The notes below the pieces were generated by a model. The model did no database searches and was not told the DNA's origin. It saw nothing but the letters and a program-made list of their open reading frames with translations. A stretch of DNA of 64,000 bases from Proales similis (taxonomy: Eukaryota; Rotifera; Eurotatoria; Ploima; Proalidae), in assembly GCA_019059635.1 (NCBI GenBank), contig JAGVRJ010000004.1, forward strand, positions 620,001-684,000, given 5' to 3'. This document shows, piece after piece, positions 25,497 through 38,065 of the stretch. Within the stretch, counting starts at the first letter, position 1. Every line of letters starts with the position of its first letter. Position numbers and translations under genes: made by a program.

Positions 25497-25929
25497 TTTT
25501 GCTGACAGCGGCCCACTATCTCGACCTGTTTACCTTACTATTCAATTTGATCTGATGGATGGATAAGAGCATCGATAGTAAGTGCGTTCAGTCATAAACT
25601 GGCGACCGAGAATGCAATGCAAAAGTAAATGCGTTGAAAATATGCGAGGCATATGAAAATGAGGGCGCGGCGACAAGCCGCTTTTGAGTCTCTGTCTTCA
25701 ACATTTAGCAAGATTTCTCTACAAATCATCTCGCCATTCATATTTACATTTACTGAGACATTTACTAATGGACTCTTTCTGCCCGCTATTAGAGCTGTTC
25801 ACGAGTCGGAGGACGTCGAGCTCTACGCCGGCCATTAGCAACAAATAGTCTTCGTTTTCTTTATTACATGAGCGGTCACTTTAAAATCGAGTCGCTTTAG
25901 AGCAGTGAAATGCGCCAATCTCTGCGAAA

Positions 25930-26086
25930 ATGAAAGAGAAGAGCGAATTCAGCCTAATGGATGAGAAACAGTTGAAAATAGTCGTGGTCGGCGACGGCTA
26001 CATCGGCAAGACATGCCTCCTCTGGTCCTACGTGTATGGAAAATTTCCCGGCGGCTATGTGCCAACAATATTTGATCTTCACTCAG
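25930..26086 (+). CDS. Alternative or orphan first exon of a Rho-family GTPase
   Basis: A 157-nt exon starting at ATG 25930 and ending in phase 1 at a GT donor (26087). It encodes [20 protein letters not shown] followed by the P-loop [25 protein letters not shown] and the switch-I threonine, i.e. the first quarter of a typical Rho/Rac/Cdc42 protein. No exon with the DTAGQE, TxxD or SA(L) motifs occurs between 26.1 and 28.85 kb. The next compatible acceptor is at 29740, where VKLEHTGDTYTLNLFDTAGQ continues in the correct frame. Joined that way it would give a 227-aa Rho-sized protein. Otherwise it is a stranded exon. Confidence 0.7.
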
Positions 26087-28855
26087 GTTAGTAGTTTAGA
26101 CTCTTTTGTCTTTTGTCGCTTGTGCCCACGATGCGCTTGAGGACGGAACAGGTTGGATTGGGCGTTCTAGGTTACTTGTCGAGATCGGGAGCCTATTGGG
26201 GGACTATTTGGTGTTTTTCTTGGTCGAGTATCGAATTCACCCTAAAAGCTGCTAGACGATGATGATGATGCCCCAATGGCCACGCGAGAGTTGATACATT
26301 CTTAAAATATCATCTACTATGATAATCACGCTCATGATACGAGATGATTTATTATCTAATTAAAGCTGCTGCGGCCATAAAGGACCAACGCTTTCATGCT
26401 CGTTTTGGGATTATTCGATTGGTGTTGCCGCTCGCATTAAGTTCAAGCGGCCATGGATAAGCCTCAATCCTTCAACTGCTAGACAAGCAGCGCAAACTCT
26501 TGGTTGTAGCTATCTCAAAGCCTCATCTCATTGGGCTTTGCCTCTCTCTATTTCTCTACATCTCGGTCAGCAACTTTGTTTACGCAGCTTTAACTTTGTG
26601 GCTTAACTACAAAAACCTGCACAAGTTGGCGTCTTTGTTTTCTCGTCTAAAGTTTGCCACAATTTCAATTCATTCATTCTGTTCTTTCCACTCTGAAAAA
26701 AAAAACAGTTTGCGTTTATTAAGTTAGCGCACCGCCAGAGACAACTGGTCCCAATGCCGTTCTCCTCATTATTGGTGTGCGTGCTTGATGAAAAGAACGC
26801 CCGCCGCTTGGTTGCTCTTTCCCTCAATCGTTTACTGGCTTGTGTGTGTTTGTGTGTGTGTGTGTGTGCATATGCGAATTAAATTTGAGCATCGCTTCCA
26901 GAGTTCGTTTATAATACGCAAAATGCAGCCGTCGATCAGTAGGCAAGTGAACTAACAAAATTTCGAACCAAACAATCTCGTTAAGAGCAGGAATTTCGAT
27001 TTCTAAATGTAGCATTGCAGCCGGAAATAAATATTTACAACGTTCGCTTTATCTAATCCCTGTTGAGCTTCATTTCATAACAAGGAATTTCGCCGGTCCA
27101 CAGAGATCGCAGGCATTCAGGAAAAAAGTCAAACTGGTTAATTATTCGTCAGTAATCAGTTGCAACGCAATCAGCACTGGCCGAATTTTCTGTTTGATTT
27201 TATTAAGCAATCGTGACCAAACTTTTGCCATTTGCTTCAAGCTCAGAGATCTGACTTGGCACTGGCTTGGCTTTAAATAATTAATTGCATTAAGTTTACT
27301 ATTCAGACGAGGCTTGAGTTCTTCATCGAGCCCAAGTCAAGGAGAGGGTGTGAAATATGCATGAAAAAGACGTGAATAAAGAGAAAGAGAGAGAACGAGA
27401 GCGAGTGAGAAAGAAGAAAACGAAAAGGCTCTCCCAGCAGTTGGCAATCATCATCTAGATGTTGTTTTTTTTTCTCTAAAGACCGTTTGGAAACATTCTA
27501 ATTCGAGAGATTATTATGCCTCTGCGGCAGCGGATGAGTCGTTATTACGAACAAAAGCAACTTTTCCTTTCGACATAAATTAACTAAATGCGAACATTTC
27601 GCTTGTTTTTTAAAGCCGCCTCCGGTGTCGCCGGTGCGAAAAGAATAAAAAAGAGCGAAATAATGAAGGCAGAGGTAGAGAACGGCAAGCCGGTGCGATC
27701 AGAGTGTTAAATAATGACGCTTGATACCCGAGCTCATTGATTTCGACATTCATCAACGCAATCGGCCTCACTGCCGCGTCCACCGCCACCACCGCCGCCA
27801 ACGTCGTCATTTGAGTCTATTTTACCGTGGAGCAATCATCGACTGTTGACGCATTTTCTCTATGAATTTCATTTTGTTCACTGCATTCTTATTCGCGCCA
27901 TGCTTACAAATATCAATTTTTAGTTTGATCTTGAATGTGAAGCCAATCACAACTAGTCACGAACTGCTTTGCTCGTATCAGTGTCGCTCTATTTCTAAAA
28001 AAAAAGAGAGAATTAATTTCTTTGATGTTGCTTGATAAGAGGTCGATGTCGGCTCTTGTCATCCAGACGAGAACTAAGGAGTGGTCTCGATCAGTGTTGC
28101 GAATGCGACCGGAGGGCGACATTTTTTAATCAAGCTGAAAAAGACAGTCTCTATTCGATAATTAGAAAACTAGAGCTGTGTAAGAAATGAAAATTGGCGC
28201 CCATTATACACTCATTGACGCAATGACATTCTGCTTAATTTAAAATGCTAATTGAAATCGCTGTAAGCCGCACATCAGTCAGTCTACTTGCAGCCAAGCT
28301 CAACATTAATATTCTCCTCACTTTGTTTCCTAGTCTATGAAGCCTTCTGTTATTTTTCACTTGCGCCTGTGACCCTTTGCTCTTTAGCTCCTTTTTTTTC
28401 GTCTTTGTTAAAACGGGTGTCGAATGGCAACAGTGGTAGCATTCTGTTTACTTGGCCGCAAATACTGCGTGCGTCATTCAGCACTTTGCTATTTGTGAGA
28501 AAACTGGCAAGACAAGGTGATTCAGCCTAATGGACGTTCTTATTTCGTAGGGATGATAAGATTACATAAGCGCTCGCAAGTGCGTATAAATAAAGTACCG
28601 AGTTCTCTCAATTGCGTATGTGTGTGTGTGTGTGTGTATTTGAGCCTACGATGAATGAATGCCCTAGTGAGTGAGTGAGTGAGCGGGCCCGTGTGCGTTT
28701 TGTGTTGACTAGAAATGATCAAATGCACTTTTTATTACGTAATTTTATGCCTAATTAGAAATTCATTCAATCGACCCAAAAGGCTCGCGTAGTACATTAA
28801 GAAGCTGTGGCAGCAATTCGAAACAGTTGAGCTGAAACAAAAGCAAATGTGAAAT
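26087..28855. other. Gene-free stretch inside the Rho locus (probable long first intron)
   Basis: 2.8 kb without a supported exon. It holds a TG-rich microsatellite (26841-26868), purine-rich stretches (about 27380-27420), a TG run (28619-28638) and a GAGT tetranucleotide-like run (28667-28684). If exon 25930-26086 splices to 29740 this is intron. It should also contain the promoter for the exon at 28856. Confidence 0.45.
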
Positions 28856-30337
28856 ATGGAAACGGACATGGCAGTCAACAGGCTGCTCGACGACTCGTTC
28901 GAGTCCGAAGGTCGCGAGTTGTCCCACGATGGCTTTCTGTCAGGCGATGACGTAGACGCTTTGTTGGACGAGTATGACGCCAACTCAGACAAAGAGTCTT
29001 CAGACGCCAAGCATGCACCCATGTTCGGGCGGGCACCTGTCGCTCGAAGCGATGAGACGCTTGAGGGCGTTGAAAGAGCGACAAATTACGACTGTCTAAC
29101 CATAAACCAAGTGGGTAGTGAGCTCAACCTGCGTCAGATATCACTAAATCTGCTTGACATGAATGGAGACGGCGTCTACTCGAATTTGGGCCGTCGACTC
29201 GCCGACAGCTCTACTACGCTCTCGAGCCACTCGTTCACAATGTCTAATCAAGCCTCGGCCAATATCGGCCCGCTGCAAAAGGCGGCCAAGAAAATGCGCC
29301 TGACGCGTTTCGACGACGCTGAAAACGCACTCGACACCACCCGGTCCAATTTGCGTCGATTGCGGCAGCGAATAAACAGAAACTTGTGCATTGCTGACCC
29401 GCGCACCTATCACGAACAACGCAATAAACCCAACTCGAAGCAGTCGTTCAGCAAGCTTGAACGATCAGAATGCTCGCCGCGCTCGATGGTGGGCAGTGTG
29501 ATGAGTGTTCGCAGCCATCCGGCTTTGTCCGATCGCTGCTCACTGAAATGCATCTTGATCGGCGACCCTCTAGTGGGCAAAACATCTCTTGTACGTTTCT
29601 TCCTCAAGCGCATCTTTCAGGCCGACTACCAACCGACTGTGTTTGAGAATTACGAAGGTGTCTGATTGTCATTCTTCAGTTTTCAAATTTTTCATAACAA
29701 TTTCAACTCTCAATCATTTGTCATTTTTGCCCATTTAAGTGAAACTGGAGCACACTGGAGACACCTACACATTAAACTTGTTTGATACAGCCGGCCAGGT
29801 AGGCGTTTGGGCAGAAATGCAAACTTGCTATCCGATTGTTCTCAATAAACAAAATGAACCAATTCGCAGGAAGACTGGGACACGCTCAGAGTGATGGCCT
29901 ACCAGGACACGGACGTGGTGCTTCTTTGTTTTAGTGTTGTCCGGCCGGACTCGATGGAGAATGTGATTACAAAATGGATACCAGAGATAAATCGGCTCTT
30001 GCCAAACGTGCTCGTTATACTGGTGGGAACTCAAGTCGATCTGCGCGATAAAAAGACAACTGGCCAAAGTAATCTGGAGGGCTGCATCTCCACTGAGCAG
30101 GGCGAAGAGCTCAAGAACCGAATCAAAGCCTACAAGTACATTGAATGTTCAGCGTACACTCAACAGAATGTGAGTCAAGTCTTCAACTGCTGCATCCAAG
30201 CGCATCTGGAGTCGGCAATCGATGCCAATTCGCCCTGCTGCTTTGAATCTTTACTCAAACAGTTTCGTGACAGTCTGTCGAAGCGATTCAACCTCGGCCG
30301 GCCCAACTCAAACGCCAAGTACCTCAAAGAGTCGTGA
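28856..30337 (+). CDS. Rho-family GTPase with long N-terminal extension, no CAAX
   Basis: Exons 28856-29657, 29740-29798 and 29870-30337 give 442 residues. Residues 1 to about 225 form a polar, Ser/Arg/Asp-rich extension without a recognised domain. The G domain follows: P-loop GDPLVGKTSLV, YQPTVFENYEG, DTAGQEDWDTLR, FSVVRPDSMENVITKWIPEI, TQVDLRDKK (G4), a Rho-insert-like stretch STEQGEELKNRIKAY and YIECSAYTQQNVSQVF (G5). Rho subfamily is supported by the WIPEI and VGTQVDLRD signatures. The C-terminus ends NAKYLKES, with no prenylation cysteine box, so membrane attachment must differ from classical Rho proteins. The first exon ends in phase 1 at the same codon as the exon at 25930-26086. Confidence 0.88.
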
Positions 30338-31154
30338 ATCGCTCAGGCGTTTGACTTTTACTCGCAACGCTTCCCAACATCGGGCAACGAATTCACGTTG
30401 TTTGCAATTTAGCAATTATTATTATTTATAATTGAATATTGGACACCCTGAACAAAATATATTATACAAATCGAAATCGACCAATCGATGAATGGACGCT
30501 GATTTATCAAACGCCGGCGGCCGGACTGATTGATTCGTTCACTTTACAAAGACAACAAAACCTTTTTTCAAAATTTCTGTTTCCTCACTTTTTTTTCATG
30601 CAAATTTATTTAATGATGAGAAATCAGTTTATTTTTGAATTCTAATTTAACTTGATGACGATGATCATGATCATGATGGTTATGCCTTTTATTGTTATTT
30701 GAAACAAGATTACACCGCTGGCTTTGGACGAGGAAAGAGCGCGCCGACAAGCACAGGGGTTTAGGGTTTGAAGAAAAAAAAGAAAAAAAAAGAAAAGAGA
30801 TTTGATTGTTTGAGCAGCGTCAAGTGGTCGCAAAGAGCGGCAAAAGGAGCGGGAGGGAGAGGAGGGCACTTTGCAACACCTGCTATGGGCTTTGTCAGCT
30901 TATTTGAAAATAACGCTCTCAGCATCTACATATCCCAAATGTGCATCGTAGTCAAATGTTTCGGCATGTTCTCGTCTTTTATGAAAGTGTTGAGTAACAC
31001 ATTTTTGAAAAATCATCGGGTTAAGGCTGATTTTGCTTTAAATTTGTATCGCAGTTAGAGATAGATTGATAGAGAGGAGCAGAGAGACAAGCAATTGTTA
31101 AGACGAAACGAGACAAGTTTGACATTTGTTTCGTGCCCGCACGACCAGCACCGT
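30338..31154. other. Intergenic, convergent 3' ends
   Basis: About 0.8 kb between the Rho gene (+) and the first SLC22-like gene (-). It includes an A-rich/purine run (about 30770-30800). No coding support seen; it probably holds both 3' UTRs. Confidence 0.5.
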
Positions 31155-33307
31155 CTACTGGCTTAAAAACTCGTCAATTGTGTCGGGCAGTCGCTTGTCT
31201 TTGGTCTCTTTTATGAATATGGTAAATAACAAAGCTGCGAGAAGACTGATCAAGCCCAGTGCAATGAACGGCAACGCGTACCATATGTCGCCCTTTTTTC
31301 GTTTTTTAAAATGCGTTTAGCTGGATTTTGATTTTAGACGCTCACCAGCATGAATATGAAAGGCGCGGTAGAGGAGCCGAGCTCTGAGAAGGCGGCGTTG
31401 AATGAAATGGCTGATGTGCGAATCGCTGTCGGAAAAGTTTCAACTGCGATCAGAAATATGCCCGAGAATGTGATTGTTATGCACAGCTTGGCGGCCAACG
31501 AGAGCATCGTTATGTAAATTGAGTAGTCTAGACAGATTCCAAGTCAGAATGCAGCTTTTTCATTTGGTCGACTAAAGGGCAATTTACCCATCGGTATGAG
31601 CACAGTGCCGAACATGCAGGCGCTGGCCAAAAACATGGCGGCCGCATAGGTGGGCTTGCGTCCCACTTGACGATAACAGAAAAAACTTATTACAACGGCC
31701 ACGACTTCGACCGAGGCCGACAAAAAATAGTTGGCGTATGGGTGGCCTTTACATTGGAAATTAACTTCCTCGAATTTTAAATTTCTTTTATTCAACTACT
31801 TACCGGCCAGATTGCTTATGTTCATGCCGATTCCGTAATAGATCATTGAGTTGGTGAACCAGTTCACGTAGAGCACGACAGTGGGCACAAAGAGCTTTTT
31901 GCATTTAAACATCAATTTGAACGTTTGAGCGATTGAGAACTAGACGAAAAATGAATGGTTCAAAAGAGGAATTGGACTGGTCCTAACGGAACGAGTCTCT
32001 TACAGATTCCACGTGCGGAGTGATGTGCTGAGACTTTTCTACTTCACAGACAAAACTGTTCAGCTCATCGAAGGAGTCGAATCGCTTTCCATTTGACTGG
32101 GCGATTCTCTCAAACACTTGCATGGCCTCCATGTGCCTGCTTTTGATTATGAGCCATCTAGGCGACTCAGGTACGAACCTAGTTAATTGGTAGACAATTT
32201 TTAAATTTTGATTAGTTCGAGTCGAAATTAGACGAGTATTCACCAGGAGAAGAGCAGAATTGAAGTGATGATCGCGGCCAGAATTGAGTAAAAGACCCCA
32301 TAGTCAGTTATCAGGTAGGCCAATATGCCCACAATGAATTCACCGCCGACAAAGAAGAGATAATTGACCGACGATGCGAGCACACGCTTTCGAGGCCCCA
32401 CGATTTCCGAAACTGGGTCGACTTGGTCAGCCTGCTCTCTATTCAGCCTCTAAAATCACTTACGCATGACAGTCGCAGTCGGATAGAGATTGCAAACGAA
32501 TCCGCTCAGACATCTGAGGATGAGAAACAACGTTTTTCTCAAGGCCAGATCGATTCCGGCCATGTTCAGCAACAGGCTTGTAGCGATGCCAACAAGCGCG
32601 TTTAGAAATACATAGAGATTCAAGACCAGTCGACGGCCGATTCTTTTTGAGAGAGGCAATTTCATTTCTTTATACAAGTACGAACTCGTGCGAAATGCTT
32701 TACTTGTCGGACAAAAGTCCAATGAAGAAGACGCCCATGTAGCCGAGAAAGAAAAATGACAAATACTGACTCTTCAGGTTCTTCTCGTCGCAGACCAGCA
32801 GCCACTAGAAGAGTTCGAACTGATTCTCCAGCATTAAAAAGGGGACCAGTGTCGAGCTTACGTCCTTAACAATCGTGCTCGGGTAATGCTGCGATGAAAA
32901 AACCCACTCGGCGCAGGGCTCGGCTTGAAAGCTTGTGTTGTCTTGCGGGTCATAGACCTTGAGATTGCATTGGTCGTATTCACTGGTGAGCGAGCTGTCG
33001 CTGGTTGGCACAAATTTGTCTACTAGGCGCTGGTGATATGAACTTGCGATTTCAAATGTGTCATTTTCAAAACCGGGTATTTTACAGCTGTGCCGACAAT
33101 TAGTTGTTCGGTCAAGTTTTATATGTGAGCCAGAAAAGAAGATTACCGATGATCCGGCGTTGCTGCGTAGAATGAAAAGCTATAGGCCATGAACGAAGGA
33201 ATAAATGCGACCATGCCGACGATGATGAATATCATGAGCTGAAATGGGCCGAATTCTCCGATCAGCTGAAATATTTCATCTGTGTCTGTGTTTAGCTTTC
33301 GAATCAT
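31155..33307 (-). CDS. SLC22-like organic ion transporter, copy 1
   Basis: Major-facilitator transporter of the organic cation/anion (SLC22) type. Start at 33307: MIRKLNTDTDEIFQLIGEFG, PFQLMIFIIVGMVAFIPSF (TM1), then the long extracellular loop with cysteines (CKIPGFENDTFEI, YDQCNLKVYD, EPCAEWVFSS). WLLVCDEKNLKSQYLSFFFL leads into TM2. The central loop carries FVPESPRWLIIKSRHMEAMQ (the family ESPRWL box). C-terminal spans follow, and the tail DKRLPDTIDEFLSQ ends at 31155, matching the SLC22 pattern (E-T-K-x-x-x-L-P-D-T-I-x-E). About nine short introns. Substrate cannot be inferred. It is a tandem paralogue of the next gene. Confidence 0.9.
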
Positions 33308-34376
33308 GTCGGCTTCTGGCACAATTGCTTCAATACCAAGTTGCGTATGTGCTAGAGAGTGCGGGCCCCTTTATCGGCCGTCTATCTATTTGACTGATTT
33401 GCCAAGGTTTGAAATTTAAAATTGCTCGAGACCAAATTTATAACCGAAAAGTTTCAAGGGGCTACACATAGTTCATGAGAGAAGCAAAGCGCCAACGCCC
33501 GTCTAGGCTATCGAGGCATATTGTAGAATAGATAAAGACAGGCTAATGACTTGAATTAATGTGAATATATACCGATCGTTCATGTGACGTTAGCGCACAA
33601 TCAAAGCGAGAATTGGACGCTTCGAGATGGAAAGGACGAATCGTGTTCGATAGAAATGAGCCTCTTCTCTGGCCCAGTGTCATGTTTTTTTAAGAGTCCT
33701 TTAAGCCTCTTCTAATTTTCTCCTATTTTCCCGCTCTCTCCCTCTGTCTGGGTTTTTATTCTAGTATCTAGCTACATTATTAATATGAAACATTCACTCA
33801 ACAGATGATCATCTAGTTGGGGCGAAAAATCAAAAAGCTCTTTGAACCATCAAGTCGCTAGTTCGAAGCTTCTCTAAAAACCTCGAAACCAAAAATAGAG
33901 AAAAACACAAACACATTTGCAAGCAGGAGCCTTCTCTCTCTGTTGATTCACCCAACTTGAATGGCTTCAAGCTCACCTTTACTCTCTTGAAACTACAAAA
34001 TTGAATAATTTTCTTTGATGCTACCCACTGATAAAGAAAGAATTTATGCCAATTGTAATTTTGTCTTATTATTCATGCCGCTGCTGCTGTTGTTAAATGC
34101 AGCTAAATTGCGCATCTAGCTCCTTAAGACTCCTCGATGGAGCCCTATCCATCCGAGAAGAGAACGTGCCAACACACACACTCACACATTCCAGTCTGAA
34201 GGGAAATATTTTCTCAGTTTCAAACCGATTTATTTAACGAATCGAGCTCATTAAGACAGGCAGCTGGGAGCCTTTTTTTTTCTACATTTTTTCACTTTTT
34301 TCTACATTAGAATTTAAAAATATTTTTAGAAGTTTTTTTGTTTTGTTTTGAACTTGAAATTCGAGTTCGTTTTTAC
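33308..34376. other. Intergenic between the two SLC22-like genes
   Basis: About 1.07 kb, A/T- and pyrimidine-rich (T-rich run at about 34275-34320). No gene supported. Probable promoter of copy 1 and 3' UTR of copy 2. Confidence 0.5.
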
Positions 34377-36602
34377 TCAGCTTTGCAAGTACTCGTCGAC
34401 CGAGTCTGGCACTTTTCGTTTGTGCGTCTCAGGAATGATGAAGGTGAATGAAAGGGCAGCGCACGCACTCGAAGCACCGTAAATTATGAAAGGTAGCGGA
34501 TACCATATATTGCCCTGAAGAATTTAGAAAATAAAAGAATTAGACTCAAAAAAGAAAAACGACCTAGAAATGAAGAGTGTTAACCATATGCTGGATGCTG
34601 GGCGCCACTAGTGTTCCGAATCTGGAGAGGGCAACGTTAAGGGCGAGGCCCGAATTGCGTATTGATGTTGGAAATATTTCGACGGTTATTATGTAAATGC
34701 CCGCATACGTAAACGAAATGGCGAACTTGGATAAGAGAGCCAATATTGTAATCAAATAGGCTGAGTCTGCAGAGAATAAATAAATATGAGAGCAGGAGTT
34801 ATTGATGCCCTTGACAGGCGAAATTTGGCATCGAATGCACACCTTTGGGCACAAATGGAACGGCCAGCAACGAAAAGCCGGCTATGAACATGCCAACGCA
34901 GTAGGGAAGCCTTCTGCCCATAAGCTGGTAGGCAAAGTAGCTCGACGATATAGCCACAAACTCGACCGTGACCGACAGGAAAAAGTTCGAGTAGGGATTG
35001 CCTTTGGAAGTGGATTATTACGGAGGAGTCAGAGAGATGTTTGCCGAGAATGTGTTTACCGACTAGGTCAGACGTGTTGAAACTAATTCCAAAGTAGACC
35101 AGCGAGTTAGTGAACCTGATAGCCGTTGCCGGATTTAAGTCGCGTCTAATTTTACCGCATTCACACGCCGTTTTACCAATTTAGCTGCAGCACGATGGTC
35201 TGCAGCAAAAGCCTTCGAGAGGACGCGATCGCCTTCAAGGTGTCAAGAACTGTAAACTGAACAAATTGAACAACTTAAGGACTGCCTCATTTAGAGTTTG
35301 TCAAGTCGCGTACTGACCGCATTGTTCGACTCGGTGCTCTTGGCGATGATGGCCGCTTCGTCTTTCCAGATCTCCTCAATCTCAACTATACTCTTGAGCG
35401 ATTTGCCGTTCATCTTGGCCATTTGCTTGAACACACTCATCGCTTGCTCAGTCTTTCCTTTCGCCAGAGACCATCTAGGTGACTCGGGCACAAGGCTTCG
35501 CAAGTTTGAGACACTCGAGCTAAACTCGTTTCTGGCGATCTCGGGCGAGCATTTACCAAGCGATCGGGATAATGGCCAACATCACGCCAGTTATGATGTA
35601 CTGCAGTTGCGCGAAATCGCGAACAAAATAAGCTAAAACCACTAATATGTACTCGGCCAGAATGTAAAACTTGTAGCTCATTGTCGAGCCGAGTGCTCTC
35701 TTGCTGGGACCAAACATTTCGGTCACTGTTTCGGTTGTTCTCTGTCAGTCAATGCGGTCGAGCCTATTAAAGAATGAACTTACTCAGAACCACAGTGTTT
35801 GAGTATATTTCGCTGAAAACTCCGCTCAGGAACCACAAGAGGGCGAATATGTATTTTTTTAGCGTCAAGTTCATGCCTTGAGCGAAAAAGAGGCCAGAAA
35901 TGGACAAGCTGACAACGCCGTTAATTATTATGAACGTCAACAGAACCTTCTTTCTGCCCAGTCTTTAGAACAGTGAAGCTGTGAGTCGATGCGAAACGAA
36001 AGCAAATCGATTGACCTACGCATCAGCGAGCAGACCGGTGAAAAGGGCCGAGAAGTAGCCGGCGAAAAACAGTGATGAATACTGAGTCCTGAGCACTTGG
36101 TCGTCACACACCAGTTCCCACTTGAGAAATGTGTGGCCATTTTGGATTCGTTGGTCCGATGCGAACTCAACTTACCTCTGAGACCATGGTTCTGTCAAAA
36201 TGGGCTTTGTCAAACACCCAGTGCTCGCATCGTAGCTTTTCAGTTGTGTTATCTTCTTCGTGAATGATCAAGTGACACTTGTCGTACGGGCTCTTGATTG
36301 TGTCCGGGTCCATTGGTATGTAGCGTTCGACCAGCGAGTTTTGATATGCGCTCGTTATTTCGAACGTGTCGTTTTTAAGTCGAGGAATTTTACAGCTTGC
36401 GAAAGGCGAGTTTAGCTCAACTGTGTCGAACGTGTCCAAGTCTAAGCTACCGGTAGTCGGGTGTGGCCGCTATGAACGAAAAGCTGTAGGCAACGAGAGA
36501 CGGTATCAGAGCAAAAGTGCCGATCATCAACACATGCTTCAGCTGGAATCGGCCGAACTCGCCGGCCATCGTGTAAATCTCGTCGACATTTGAGTTTTTC
36601 AT
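34377..36602 (-). CDS. SLC22-like organic ion transporter, copy 2
   Basis: Second tandem member with the same exon plan. Start at 36602: MKNSNVDEIYTMAGEFGRFQ, LKHVLMIGTFALIPSLVAYS (TM1). The extracellular loop has CKIPRLKNDTFEITSAY, YDKCHLIIHEED and LRCEHWVFDK. Then KWELVCDDQVLRTQYSSLFF into TM2, the central box LVPESPRWSLAKGKTEQAMS, and IKVEIFPTSIRNSGLA-like TM11 text (IITVEIFPTSIRNSGLALNV). The tail KRKVPDSVDEYLQS stops at 34377. The loop cysteines and spacing are the same as in copy 1, which shows local duplication. Substrate unknown. Confidence 0.9.
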
Positions 36603-37048
36603 TTTTGACAGTTAGAAGCAAAAGTTGGAAAAAGAAAAGAGCGATTCTTGATTTTTATTGACCGAGTCGAGGGCCCAGCAGCGATTCGCAACTCTCCCCT
36701 TATCTTTCAATCAAGCGTGCAAGCAAGAAAAGCGAAAACGGCCGGAATAGAGGCGTCATGTTGACATCTCAACATTTACATTTGACTCGAGCCCCAAAAT
36801 AGATTAGAAGAGAAGTGAAGGAGAAAGAGACGGGCCCCTAGTTGTTCGGAGCCGACTTGGGCGAGTTTGCACATTTAACGATGGGTCGATAAAATGCTTG
36901 CAATTCAAAGTCTTGCATTTCTCACTGCTTGCAATGGAAAGCCCAAAGTGAAAGATTAGAGGCAAATTAGCTGAGTAGCCATTTTATTATGAAGACAAGC
37001 GTGCAACTAGTCACATACGCACAACGAGACGAGGTTGGCTTGAACGGC

Positions 37049-38065
37049 TCAGTTGTTGTCGATTGCATACTTTTGCTTGTATTCTGAGCAATGCGGCCAT
37101 TCCTTGGTCTCAACAGCTTCCCTGTACAACCTTTCGATTTGCGCCTTTTGTCTGTATTCAGCCGCCGTCTTCGGCTCAATTGATTTCAATATTTGCGTCT
37201 GGCTCAGCTTCAATGAAGATGGGAACCAAGTGTTCTCGTCTGTTTAAGTCCGCGTTTAATCAATTGCTTTTCGAACTTTTTTCTTATTTAAGAGTGAACG
37301 CAGACTTACATTGATGGCGCTGGAGGTAATAGCCGTTGTTCGGTCGACCGTAGTCGAATATTACTCTTCCAGGCTGGTTGGTCGGTGGCCTCTTGTACAT
37401 GTCAATGTTTGCATAGCGCTCAGCTGGTTCACCGACAAAATGAGACTTGGTACGAACCCCTGAGTTTAAGGCATCTTGAGACTTAGCTGTAGCAATACTG
37501 CTCATTGCCTGAGTTTACCACACTGATCAGGACCCCACGTTGGATAGGCACCGAATCGACTCGCCGAGTATTCGTCGGCGATATCGCTTGACTTGGCAGA
37601 TTTGGTTATAAAACAGTACGGCTGCTGGATCTTCTCGTCGCGAACCAAGTGTTGACTGACCGAGTCAGAGTGACGCTCGACGAAATGACGCGAGTCGTCC
37701 ACATTGCGTCGAGTGGTGTCCAGAAACACAGACGCCGTGTTCTTGATTCAATTCCACATTCATTTGTTTCGATCAAAAGGCTTCTCTTGGGCATAATGGC
37801 GTTACCGTAGGATTTTTGCTCGCCAACTCATCGCTCATATGAGTGTATGGTTTGTTTGCAGTCCTAGGCCGGACTCCTTCTAAAGTGTATTTGGAGTGAG
37901 GCTTTACTCGCTGTCAAACAAATCAACAAATTGTTAGACACGTCAAACCCAGAGAGAGAGAGAGAGAAAGAGAGATGAAAGGATTTGGGTTACTTTGTAG
38001 CTATCACGGAAGTATTCCATTCCGAGCTGCTCGGCCTCATTGCTTCGTTCTTCATTCATTTCCAT
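37049..38065 (-). CDS. Unrecognised small soluble protein, possibly axonemal
   Basis: Spliced gene with ATG at 38065 (an in-frame TAG lies just upstream). Exon 1 reads MEMNEERSNEAEQLGMEYFR, followed by RVKPHSKYTLEGVRPRTANK, NTASVFLDTTRRNVDDSRHF, QPYCFITKSAKSSDIADEYS, RFGAYPTWGPDQCGKLRQ and NNGYYLQRHQ. The last exon is ENTWFPSSLKLSQTQILKSI with an ending helix QKYAIDNN (stop 37049). Roughly 270 residues, rich in Arg, Tyr, His and Asp. It has no signal peptide, no membrane segment and no known motif. The composition resembles ciliary microtubule inner proteins, but that is only an impression. Exon borders near 37500 and 37750 are approximate. Confidence 0.65.

Noticed and set aside
26500-26727. 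75-codon plus-strand open frame in the Rho locus
   Set aside because: No splice context or recognisable motif; looks like chance frame in A/T-rich intron DNA.
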